Assembly (NCBI GenBank): GCA_031549965.1
Contig: JAVBPB010000070.1
Span: 1 to 18,605 of the forward strand
Length of the DNA: 18,605 bases
From: JAVBPB01 sp031549965
Lineage (GTDB): Bacteria > Bacillota > Clostridia > Lachnospirales > Lachnospiraceae
Direction: 5' to 3'
Shown here: positions 6,928-13,900 of the stretch, piece after piece
How the letters are laid out: the number at the start of each line of letters is the position of its first letter
Numbering within the stretch: the stretch's first letter is position 1
Program-made: the position numbers and the translations under genes
Notes under the pieces: model-generated
Seen by the model: the letters and a program-made list of their open reading frames with translations, nothing else
The model's database searches: none
What the model was told of the DNA's origin: nothing

Positions 6928-7422
6928 ATGAACAATAAAATAGTTCAGGTATATTATGGTGATGGTAAAGGTAAAACAACGGCTGCAATAGGTCAAAGCA
7001 TTCGTGCAGCAAGCAATGGTCACAAAGTAATTATAATACAATTTCTAAAGGGTAAAGATGTTAATGAATTTAGCTATTTAAAAACACTTGAACCGGATAT
7101 AAAATTATTTAGTTTTGAAAAAATAAAGGTACATTATAAAGAGCTTTCAGATGAAGAAAAGATAGAAGAAAAAAGAAACATCCTAAATGGTTTTTGTTTT
7201 GCCAAGAAAGTAATAGACACAGCAGAGTGTGATGTTCTAATACTAGATGAAGTGTTGGGTCTTGTAGATCTTGGAATAATAACAGTCAATGAGATTATCC
7301 AATTAATAACAAGCAAAAATGACTTTGTAAGAATTGTAATGACAGGGGTTCATCTTCCAATAGAATTAGAACCTTACGTTGATTGGATCTCTAAAATTGA
7401 GGCTATTAAGGCTTTGGTTTAG
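6928..7422 (+). CDS. CobO/BtuR-like cob(I)alamin adenosyltransferase family ATPase
   Basis: 164 residues. The start VQVYYGDGKGKTTAAIG carries the P-loop GDGKGKTT (11-18) typical of CobO/CobA/BtuR, which adenosylate corrinoids using ATP. KVIIIQFLKG (33-42) and the Walker-B strand DVLILDEVLGLVDLGII (102-118) also match the family. The odd point is the C-terminus. The family usually ends with a TEM...KHPy...GiEy segment, whereas this protein ends VDWISKIEAIKALV without that tail. It may be a short paralogue with altered chemistry, or a truncation with a natural-looking end. ATG 6928 follows AGAGGTG. No other cobalamin gene is in the window. Confidence 0.8.
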   Translation: MNNKIVQVYYGDGKGKTTAAIGQSIRAASNGHKVIIIQFLKGKDVNEFSYLKTLEPDIKLFSFEKIKVHYKELSDEEKIEEKRNILNGFCFAKKVIDTAECDVLILDEVLGLVDLGIITVNEIIQLITSKNDFVRIVMTGVHLPIELEPYVDWISKIEAIKALV

Positions 7423-7491
7423 GTGAGTTTTTAGAGGGACGTACAATTGTCGTTAACTTAAGGCTTTTGTAAGTTCTTCTTTGTTAATAGT

Positions 7492-7729
7492 GAGGACACT
7501 GAAAAAGTCCTTGGTTTAGGTTGTGTAAATTTTTTAGATGAATATGAGTGTATATATATCCAATTGTTTGCCTTATCCTCCTTCAGCATGTTTTTTACAA
7601 GCCTTTGCAAGCAAAGTCTTGACAAAACATAAACGCTTCGTCGGCCGGTCTGCACAATTGGATATATATACACTCATATTCATCTAAAAAATTAAATTAC
7701 CGTGTTGAAAGGACTTTTTCAGTGGCCTC
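7492..7729. mobile_element. 238-bp MITE-like element with 9-bp target duplication
   Basis: The ends are inverted repeats, GAGG[A/C]CACTGAAAAAGTCCTT, matching in 20 of 21 bases. The element is bracketed by direct repeats GTTAATAGT at 7483-7491 and 7730-7738, the expected footprint of a transposition event. Inside is a perfect 40-bp inverted repeat (7528-7567 with 7654-7693) around an 86-base loop that is clearly richer in GC than the surroundings (GCTTCGTCGGCCGGTCTGC). No transposase is encoded; the 71-codon minus-strand frame across it is a by-product of the palindrome. The mobilising transposase family is unknown; 9-bp duplications occur in IS4, IS256 and ISLre2 types, among others. It sits between the CobO-like gene and its probable terminator. 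Confidence 0.85.
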
Positions 7730-7755
7730 GTTAATAGTTGGTGTATCTTTTTTTT

Positions 7756-7800
7756 AAGAGATTGCAGATGCTATTTTTGTCTGCAATCTCTTCATTTTTT
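7756..7800 (+). terminator. Intrinsic terminator, probably of the CobO-like gene
   Basis: A perfect 13-bp stem AAGAGATTGCAGA/TCTGCAATCTCTT with an 11-base loop is followed by CATTTTTT. The MITE-like element now separates it from the gene it most likely served. Confidence 0.8.
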
Positions 7801-8148
7801 AAGTTTGAAGCTGTAATGGAACTTACATTTAATGAAGTATTAATAATTTGTTGTTCCAATCGCTTGGTTTTTCTTGCCTTTGCCCTAATAAAATCAAAGC
7901 TAAATATTTTTTAAAAAACTACTAAAAATGGTTTATTTGCTGAACCATAAAATAGAAAATATACAAAAATAGCAGCAAAAGGCAAGTATAAATAATATAA
8001 TTTCATAATTATCACAAAAAAAGGAAAGAAAAAACAATTGAAACCCCATAGTATATGGTTGTCCGTCCGCGCTATTGCCCAATAGGGAGCAACAGTTGAT
8101 TTGTGGGAACGCAGTTTAAACAGAATAAAGTAAAGAAAGGATAAATAT
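7801..8148. other. Intergenic stretch with a GC-rich structured patch
   Basis: There is no supportable gene in these 348 bases. Most is AT-rich. Bases 8041-8112 stand out as more GC-rich, with short hairpins CCATA-GTA-TATGG and CTATT-GCCC-AATAG and an outer GTTG...CAAC pairing, just upstream of the immunity gene at 8149. It may be an RNA leader or a fragment of a mobile element; I cannot identify it. Confidence 0.4.
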
Positions 8149-8586
8149 ATGAATAGAGAACTTATTGAAGAATTATTATATAGAGATGAAAAAGAAGAAA
8201 TACTTAAAAAATTAGAGAAAATTGATGACGAAATAACATTGTTTGTATTTTCATATAATTATAATTGGGATAATGGATTTCAAATACCAAGTGTGGTTTT
8301 AGAAAATAAGAATTGCACTCTTAGTGTTGCACTAATGCTCTTTTATAGTGCAGACGGGTTGAGCTATTTACAAGATAAGAGAGCTAATGATGAATTACCA
8401 GAATGGTCGAAATTTATTGAAGAATTATACAAATTCATATTGGAAAAGAAATATAGGTTAGGGAAGGTTTCTTTTGAAATTCCATTAACAAAAGTTCAAC
8501 TATTTAAGTTAAAAAAGATAATTTCACTGGAAGAGGAAGTTTTTGTGAATAATATTATAGGAGAAGAAGGTTGCATACTGATTTAG
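8149..8586 (+). CDS. DUF4274-like orphan immunity protein
   Basis: 145 acidic residues without signal peptide. The block FVFSYNYNWDNGFQIPSVVLENKNCTL, followed by ALMLFYSADGLSYL, is the recognisable part of DUF4274: a YNWDdGF-IP motif, then a LFY-ADG motif. Such proteins are frequent near polymorphic toxins and are presumed antitoxins. ATG 8149 follows AGAAAGGATAA. No toxin gene lies directly upstream, as the preceding 348 bases hold none, so this looks like an orphan immunity gene giving protection against a toxin made by others or formerly encoded here. The family call is from motif memory. Confidence 0.65.
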   Translation: MNRELIEELLYRDEKEEILKKLEKIDDEITLFVFSYNYNWDNGFQIPSVVLENKNCTLSVALMLFYSADGLSYLQDKRANDELPEWSKFIEELYKFILEKKYRLGKVSFEIPLTKVQLFKLKKIISLEEEVFVNNIIGEEGCILI

Positions 8587-8779
8587 AGGATGTTGCTAAT
8601 AGATGTAAAAGGTAGTGCGAATCAGTTCATGAATATGGTAGTAAACGTGTAAAGTAAACGTCAACTCAATCACGAATAGTAAAAAGGCATCATATAAACA
8701 GTAAATTTAATATACAAGTTGATGCTTACAAATAAACAGAGCATATAAGACACTTTATACAAGAGAAGAACTGGAACAA
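8587..8779. other. Intergenic stretch, possible degraded coding sequence
   Basis: One plus-strand frame from about 8614 reads CESVHEYGSKRVK, a stop, then TSTQSRIVKRHHINSKFNIQVDAYK. The composition looks coding-like, but no family is recognisable. No promoter or terminator is evident. Confidence 0.25.
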
Positions 8780-9106
8780 ATGGATTTGTCTGTATTAAAG
8801 GAAATCTGTAAAAGAGAAAACATAAAAACCCCAACAATAGGAATGCTAAGTAATAAAGAAGAATTAAGAGAATACATATATAAACACAGAGGAACTAAAG
8901 GATTAAGACTGACTTACATAAAAAAGCTAGAAGAATCAGCAGTATTATGTCTTCAAGATGCAATAAATAAAGGTAATAAAGAAAAAAGTAAGTCACTTTT
9001 GGGTAATAGTGAAGTTTATTTGGATGCGAGTATAAAATTTGATGGAAAACAAGTGCTAAGTATTATTGAAAAGAACCAAAAAAACATTGACAATACAAAA
9101 AAGTAG
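8780..9106 (+). pseudogene. SAP/HeH-like hypothetical fragment with lost start
   Basis: From ATG 8780 there are 108 codons, but the frame is open from 8723 and the residues before that Met (YTREELEQ) continue the same helix pattern, so the natural start is probably lost. LKEICKRENIKTPTIGMLSNKEELREYI resembles a SAP/HeH or Rho-N-type helix-loop-helix (L-x-LK-x-IC...G-x...KEELxxxI). The rest is lysine-rich and unassigned. The last codons (NIDNTKK) are encoded by the -35 box and spacer of the dapA promoter, and the Shine-Dalgarno site is poor. This fits a truncated fragment that ran into dapA control DNA. A functional short gene cannot be excluded. Confidence 0.45.
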
Positions 9107-9115
9107 TGTTATGAT
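9087..9115 (+). promoter_or_regulatory. Consensus sigma-A promoter of dapA-dapB
   Basis: TTGACA (9087-9092), a 17-base spacer and TATGAT (9110-9115). The predicted start of transcription, about 9122, lies just before the riboswitch. It overlaps the 3' end of the upstream fragment. Confidence 0.8.
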
Positions 9116-9136
9116 TAGAAACAGAACTGAATATAT

Positions 9137-9302
9137 TTAGTAGAGGTGCATTTTTCATAAGTAGGTCATGTGATGCGTTTGGGCGTAGATGAGGATGACT
9201 AAAAGGGAACGGTGCCGAAGATGTAATAACCCTTATTATTATTTCTGGTTGTCCAGTTAAGAGCTGTATGACTGTCATCGAAGTGATGGAGTGCTACTTA
9301 AA
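9137..9302 (+). ncRNA. Lysine riboswitch (L-box) controlling dapA
   Basis: The conserved blocks occur in order: TAGAGGTGC near the 5' end (9141), GTAGATGAGGATGACTAAAA, then GGGAACGGTGCCGAAG, CTGGTTGTCCAG, GACTGTCATCG and GAGTGCTACTT at the 3' end (to about 9300). The first and last blocks pair as helix P1. The length of about 165 bases is normal for the class. In this class bound lysine normally favours the downstream terminator, shutting off diaminopimelate/lysine synthesis; the location just before dapA agrees with that. Confidence 0.93.
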
Positions 9303-9323
9303 AGATTCATATTAGAATACTTT

Positions 9324-9353
9324 AAGCCGACTTGATCTGTCGACTTTTTTTTT
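9324..9353 (+). terminator. Riboswitch expression-platform terminator
   Basis: AAGCCGAC (9324-9331) pairs with GTCGACTT (9339-9346), with one C-A mismatch and a 7-base loop, followed by a run of T to 9353. It sits 22 bases after the aptamer and 49 bases before dapA, as expected for lysine-induced termination. Confidence 0.8.
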
Positions 9354-9402
9354 AGCTAAATTTATTCATTATAATATTAAACATATAAATGGAGGAGATA
9401 TT

Positions 9403-10287
9403 ATGGCAGTATTTAAAGGAGCAGGAGTGGCGATTGTTACACCTTTTAATGAAAACAATCAGGTGGACTATAACAAATTAGAAGAATTGATAGACTTTCA
9501 AATTGATAATGGTAGTGATAGTATAATTATTTGTGGAACTACGGGAGAAGCGTCTACATTGACCCATGAAGAACATTTGGAATGTATTAAAGTTGCAGTT
9601 AAGAGAACTAATAAAAGAGTTCCGGTTATTGCAGGAACCGGTTCTAACTGTACGGAGACAGCAATTTATTTATCAACAGAGGCTAGAAACTATGGTGCAG
9701 ATGCATTATTAGTTGTTACACCATATTATAATAAGGCTACACAAAACGGACTTAGTGGACATTTTTCAGATATTGCTAATAGTGTGGATATACCTATTGT
9801 GTTATATAATGTACCAGGAAGAACGGGTTGTAATTTAATGCCAAAGACGGCAGTTGGCTTGGCAAAAACTGTTGATAATATTGTAGCTATAAAAGAAGCA
9901 AGCGGAAATATAGGCCAAGTGGCTGATTTAATGAGCATGGCAGAAGGATGTATTGATTTATATTCTGGTAATGATGAGATGATAGTTCCAATTTTATCAC
10001 TTGGAGGAATTGGTGTAATATCAGTATTGTCTAACGTAATGCCAAAAGAAACTCATGATATTGTTGATTTATATTTAAATGGCAATACTAAAGAAAGTAT
10101 GGAATTACAATTAAAATTAATTCCATTTATTAATTCACTATTTTGTGAGGTTAATCCAATTCCAGTTAAAAAGGCAATGAATCTAATGGGACTAAATGTT
10201 GGCAGTCTTAGAAAACCACTTACTGAAATGGAAGAAGCAAATGTAGCTAAACTTTCACAATGTATGAAAGAATTAGGTTTAATATAA
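9403..10287 (+). CDS. dapA: 4-hydroxy-tetrahydrodipicolinate synthase
   Basis: A 294-residue TIM-barrel class I aldolase that condenses pyruvate with aspartate semialdehyde, the first committed step to diaminopimelate and lysine. Catalytic positions are present: CGTTGE (44-49), Tyr109 in TPYYN, Tyr135 and Arg140 in YNVPGRTG, and the Schiff-base Lys164 in AIKEASGN. Full family length. ATG 9403 follows GGAGGAGAT. It is the first gene after the lysine riboswitch and is followed 54 bases later by dapB. Confidence 0.97.
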   Translation: MAVFKGAGVAIVTPFNENNQVDYNKLEELIDFQIDNGSDSIIICGTTGEASTLTHEEHLECIKVAVKRTNKRVPVIAGTGSNCTETAIYLSTEARNYGADALLVVTPYYNKATQNGLSGHFSDIANSVDIPIVLYNVPGRTGCNLMPKTAVGLAKTVDNIVAIKEASGNIGQVADLMSMAEGCIDLYSGNDEMIVPILSLGGIGVISVLSNVMPKETHDIVDLYLNGNTKESMELQLKLIPFINSLFCEVNPIPVKKAMNLMGLNVGSLRKPLTEMEEANVAKLSQCMKELGLI

Positions 10288-10344
10288 ATAATAATTCTGT
10301 TTTAGTATATTAATCAAACTTAAGAAAAGAATTGGAGGCTAATG

Positions 10345-11097
10345 ATGACTAGAATAATTTTGCGTGGCTGTAATGGAAAAATGGGGCAATGTATAACTGA
10401 AATTGTAAGTAATGATGAAGATGCAACAATAGTTGCAGGCATTGACATTTTTGATAATAGAGATAATGGGTATCCTGTATTTACATCCATGAGCTCATGT
10501 TATGTTGAAGCAGATGCAATCATAGATTTTTCATCAGCTGTGAATATAGAAGAACTATTGGATTATGCAAAAAAAACCAAGATTCCAGTTGTGTTATGCT
10601 CAACAGGCTTATCTAAGGAACAGCTTAATAAAGTAGAGGAAACAAGTAAAGAGGTTGCTATTTTGAAATCAGCTAATATGTCACTTGGAATTAACACAAT
10701 AATTAAGCTTTTAAAAACAGCTACAGAAGTATTAGCAAAAGATTTTGATATAGAGATTGTTGAAAAGCATCATAATCAAAAAGTAGATGCACCTTCTGGC
10801 ACTGCTATAGCTTTGGCTGATGCTATAAATAATGTATTAAATAATGAATACAATTATAATTTTGACCGAAGTAGTGAGCGTAAACCAAGAGATAAAAAAG
10901 AAATAGGAATATCTGCTGTTCGTGGCGGAACTATTATTGGAGAGCACGAAGTTATTTTTGCAGGGACAGATGAAGTCATTGAGATTAAACACACTGCATA
11001 TTCTAAAGCGTTATTTGGAAAAGGTGCTGTTAGTGCAGCAAAATTTCTTAAAGGGAAACAGCCAGGAATGTATAATATGAGTAATGTAATTGGTTAA
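10345..11097 (+). CDS. dapB: 4-hydroxy-tetrahydrodipicolinate reductase
   Basis: About 250 residues; reduces the DapA product with NAD(P)H. The nucleotide-binding loop GCNGKMGQ is at the N-terminus. The catalytic block EKHHNQKVDAPSGTA holds the His pair and Lys matching E. coli His159 and Lys163, and SAVRGGTIIGEHEV follows. Two adjacent ATGs (10342 and 10345) are possible. GGAGG at 10334-10338 is 3 bases from the first and 6 from the second, so I prefer 10345; the change is one residue. It is co-transcribed with dapA under the lysine riboswitch and ended by the terminator at 11112. Confidence 0.96.
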   Translation: MTRIILRGCNGKMGQCITEIVSNDEDATIVAGIDIFDNRDNGYPVFTSMSSCYVEADAIIDFSSAVNIEELLDYAKKTKIPVVLCSTGLSKEQLNKVEETSKEVAILKSANMSLGINTIIKLLKTATEVLAKDFDIEIVEKHHNQKVDAPSGTAIALADAINNVLNNEYNYNFDRSSERKPRDKKEIGISAVRGGTIIGEHEVIFAGTDEVIEIKHTAYSKALFGKGAVSAAKFLKGKQPGMYNMSNVIG

Positions 11098-11111
11098 ATT
11101 GATATATAAAT

Positions 11112-11155
11112 AGACGCTTTACCTTATAGTTTGAATACTTTAAGGTAAAGCGTCT
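11112..11155. terminator. Terminator after dapB, possibly shared with the convergent chemoreceptor gene
   Basis: A perfect 15-bp stem AGACGCTTTACCTTA (11112-11126) with its complement (11141-11155) and a 14-base loop. AT-rich tails on both sides (TATTATTTAT on plus, ATTTATATATC on minus) fit termination in both directions between the converging genes. Confidence 0.8.
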
Positions 11156-11198
11156 TATTATTTATAAAAAAATTAATCTTAAATAAATGCCAAATCAA

Positions 11199-12653
11199 TT
11201 AAAAGGTAGAACGAAGTGAATCTGATAAGGTTGCTATATCAACTATTTCTTTAGATATATTTTCAGTGGCTACATTTTGTTCGTTAATAGATTCTGTTAT
11301 ATTAACTACCATAGCAGCATTTTCTTCAGACATGGCAACAATATTTTCTATTTCGGATTGAATCGCATCAAAATTATCTTTAACTTTTGCAATTACTCTA
11401 AATTCTTTTTGAACAAATACATCAGCTTGTAATGCAGTACTGTCAATTACAGAAAGCTGATTTAGAAGTTTTGAAATATTATCACGTCCAACTTCAACAG
11501 AATCAGCACCGTGAGTAACTTTTAGGGATACTTCTTCAGTAGTTTTAGAAAGCTCACCTAAAATCTTATGTATGTTATTGGCGGCGTTACTGCTTTGTTC
11601 AGATAATGCTCTTATTTCGTCGGCAACAACGGCAAAGCCTTTACCATGTTCCCCAGCTCTTGCAGCTTCAATAGAAGCATTAAGTGAAAGTAAATTTGTC
11701 TGGGAAGAAATAGAATTAATTTCATCTAATATAGTATTAATTTGTGACATTTGTACTAATAAATTTGAAGTTGCATTCTTAGCCGAATGAACAGTAACCT
11801 TAATATTTTCCATGGAATCTTTTACTAAACTTCCTTCAGTATTACCAGAATGAACTGATTCCATAACCCTTTTAAAGCTTTCTTCAAGCTGGGCTGCATA
11901 ATTTGAATTTCTGGCAATTTGTTCTCCAGCAAGTCTGATTCTTTCATTAACACTAATAACTGAATTGGTTGTTTCTTCAATAACAGTTGCCATTTGATTA
12001 GAGGCATCTTTTACTGAATCGGAGTAATTAGCCATTACACCAATATTATCTTTACAGTTTTGTATAGAATTATTAAGCTCTAAAGTAATTTGTCTGGTAG
12101 TATTAATTTTGTCTGAAAGATCAGCTTCTTTTTCAGAGATATCTTTAACATTTTCTTCGCTTTTTGTAAGGATTTTCTGCCCTCTGTATGTTGCATAGGT
12201 AAGTGCAGCGGCAGTTGCAATATATATAGCGATCTTTATAAGTATCATCCTAACATCATAATTAGGACCATCAATAATTTTAGGATCAAGTATAGTAACT
12301 ATAATACAGCAAGCCATATAAATTGACGTATATGAAATAAGAATTTTTGGATTAAAATAAATAGTAACAAGTGCCAGTACAAAAAATGAAGCAATGAAAG
12401 TACGATTACTACCTCCTTCAACAAACGAATAGCCAAGAGTAGCTATCGCTACTAATGTAGTAATTAAAATTCCTTTAATTGTATCATTAATTTTTATTAT
12501 AGAAACCACAGTAGTAATAATACAAGTTATAATCATAATAATTGCACCTTTTACAAAAATTATGGACGCTCCATTGTTAACTAAGGAAAGTGCTATCAAT
12601 ATAATAGAACATATCCAAATTGCAATTACATTAAATCGATGAAGACTTCTCAA
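11199..12653 (-). CDS. Methyl-accepting chemotaxis protein with six-helix membrane domain
   Basis: About 484 residues. The N-terminal ~170 residues form six hydrophobic helices (from FNVIAIWICSIIL to VRMILIKIAIYIATAAALTY) with only short loops, so there is no extracellular ligand domain and no evident HAMP. A long coiled-coil signalling domain follows, with the highly conserved hairpin tip EINSISSQTNLLSLNASIEA and ARAGEHGKGFAVVADEIRAL. It should relay signals to CheA/CheW. I set the start at TTG 12653: GGAG (plus 12662-12665) sits 8 bases upstream of it, while the in-frame ATG at 12686 abuts the TATAAT box and cannot be in the message. No other chemotaxis gene is nearby. Confidence 0.93.
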   Translation of the reverse strand: MRSLHRFNVIAIWICSIILIALSLVNNGASIIFVKGAIIMIITCIITTVVSIIKINDTIKGILITTLVAIATLGYSFVEGGSNRTFIASFFVLALVTIYFNPKILISYTSIYMACCIIVTILDPKIIDGPNYDVRMILIKIAIYIATAAALTYATYRGQKILTKSEENVKDISEKEADLSDKINTTRQITLELNNSIQNCKDNIGVMANYSDSVKDASNQMATVIEETTNSVISVNERIRLAGEQIARNSNYAAQLEESFKRVMESVHSGNTEGSLVKDSMENIKVTVHSAKNATSNLLVQMSQINTILDEINSISSQTNLLSLNASIEAARAGEHGKGFAVVADEIRALSEQSSNAANNIHKILGELSKTTEEVSLKVTHGADSVEVGRDNISKLLNQLSVIDSTALQADVFVQKEFRVIAKVKDNFDAIQSEIENIVAMSEENAAMVVNITESINEQNVATENISKEIVDIATLSDSLRSTF

Positions 12654-12686
12654 AACAATCACTCCTTTATTAATATATTTGATCAT

Positions 12687-12714
12687 ATTATAACATATTT
12701 AGTAAAAAAGACAA
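12687..12714 (-). promoter_or_regulatory. Promoter of the chemoreceptor gene
   Basis: On the minus strand TTGTCT (plus 12709-12714), 16 bases, then a perfect TATAAT (plus 12687-12692). A start near 12680 gives a leader of about 27 bases to the TTG start, which supports the TTG choice. Confidence 0.65.
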
Positions 12715-12824
12715 AGTAAAATATATTGAAATTGTTAATATTTATCTAAAGTCGTTAATTGAAGGATTAAATTTTTGTAAAGGATAAAACATCAACAAAT
12801 CACCCAATTAATCTAAAAAAATTT

Positions 12825-12843
12825 ACATTTGTTCACAAAATGT
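12825..12843. promoter_or_regulatory. Candidate operator upstream of the ABC operon
   Basis: The inverted repeat ACATTT-(7)-AAATGT lies about 75 bases before the TTG start of the ATPase gene, in the region where its promoter should be. No regulator family can be assigned. In AT-rich DNA a 6-bp repeat may be chance. Confidence 0.25.
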
Positions 12844-12918
12844 TCTTAATTTTGTTGTATGATAATCATTGGTATTATTATTTCCAAAAAATACAAATAA
12901 CAGTGAGGAGGAAATGCA

Positions 12919-13899
12919 TTGATAGAAGTATCAAATCTTGTAAAAAAATATGGTAATCACTTAGCGGTGGATGATTTGAGCTTTACCGTGGAAAAAGGTC
13001 AAATACTTGGTTTTTTAGGGCCAAATGGAGCAGGAAAGTCTACGACTATGAATATTATTACGGGTTATATATCTGCAAGTGAAGGTTCGGTAAAGATTAA
13101 TGGTTGTGATATTTTTGAACAGCCGGAAAAGGCTAAGAAAAATATAGGATATTTGCCAGAGTTGCCGCCTTTATATTTAGACATGACGGTTGTTGAATAT
13201 CTTAGTTTTGTTTCAGATATTAAAGGTGTAAAAAAACAATTAAAGAAAAGTATGATTGATGATGTAATGAATCTAACCAAGATATCAGATGTGGCTAATC
13301 GTTTAATAAAACATTTGTCGAAGGGATATAAGCAACGTGTTGGTCTTGCTCAGGCAATTATTGGGTATCCGGAGGTAATTATTTTAGATGAACCAACAGT
13401 AGGCTTAGATCCAAAGCAGATAATAGAAATCAGAGATTTAATTAAAAGTCTTAGTAAAAATCATACACTTATATTGAGTTCACATATACTTTCAGAGATT
13501 AGTGCAGTGTGTGATAAAATTATGATTATCAATAAAGGGAAATTAATTGTAAGTGATACACCAGATAATCTGTCAAAGCGTATGTCAGGTTCAAATAGTG
13601 TTGAATTAAGGGTAAAAGGTAATGGCAAAGATATAGTAAAATCATTAGAAGTTATTGATAAAATTAAAAAAGTAGTAGTTAAAGAAATGGTAGAAGAAGG
13701 TACAGTAGAATTAGTGGTTTATTCTAATGATGAAAGAGATATAAGAGAAGTAATATTTAATGCCCTTAGTAAAATTAATGCACCTATATACATGATGCAG
13801 TCTTCAAATATGACATTAGAAGATATATTCTTACAATTAACTTCAGATAAAAGTGTAAAATCTGAGAAAAATTCAAAAAAAATTAAGGGGGTTAATTAA
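12919..13899 (+). CDS. ABC transporter ATP-binding protein, GldA-like
   Basis: 326 residues. Walker A GPNGAGKST (34-42), a signature motif LSKGY (133-137) in place of LSGGQ, Walker B VIILDEPT (153-160), D-loop GLDP, and the switch His in LILSSH (about 189). The C-terminal ~110 residues form the regulatory extension usual for exporters of this type (DRA/GldA). The start is TTG 12919 with GAGGAGG at 12905-12911. The nearby ATG at 12914 hits a stop at its third codon. It is the first gene of a tight operon; the permease follows after a single base. The family is named for gliding motility in Bacteroidetes, but Clostridia carry it without gliding, and the substrate is unknown. Confidence 0.92.
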   Translation: MIEVSNLVKKYGNHLAVDDLSFTVEKGQILGFLGPNGAGKSTTMNIITGYISASEGSVKINGCDIFEQPEKAKKNIGYLPELPPLYLDMTVVEYLSFVSDIKGVKKQLKKSMIDDVMNLTKISDVANRLIKHLSKGYKQRVGLAQAIIGYPEVIILDEPTVGLDPKQIIEIRDLIKSLSKNHTLILSSHILSEISAVCDKIMIINKGKLIVSDTPDNLSKRMSGSNSVELRVKGNGKDIVKSLEVIDKIKKVVVKEMVEEGTVELVVYSNDERDIREVIFNALSKINAPIYMMQSSNMTLEDIFLQLTSDKSVKSEKNSKKIKGVN

Positions 13900-13900
13900 T

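Noticed and set aside
7458..7673. 71-codon minus-strand reading frame inside the MITE-like element
   Set aside because: It spans the loop and one palindrome arm, has no ribosome site, and is explained by the inverted repeats; no protein family is seen.
3588..9402. Possible CRISPR array or tRNA genes in the intergenic regions
   Set aside because: No regularly spaced direct repeats and no cloverleaf-like sequences with a TTCGA-type T loop were found by eye; the repeats present are inverted, not arrayed.
12654..12686. Longer chemoreceptor start at ATG 12686
   Set aside because: The ATG directly adjoins the TATAAT box, upstream of any possible transcript start; GGAG and TTG 12653 explain translation better.
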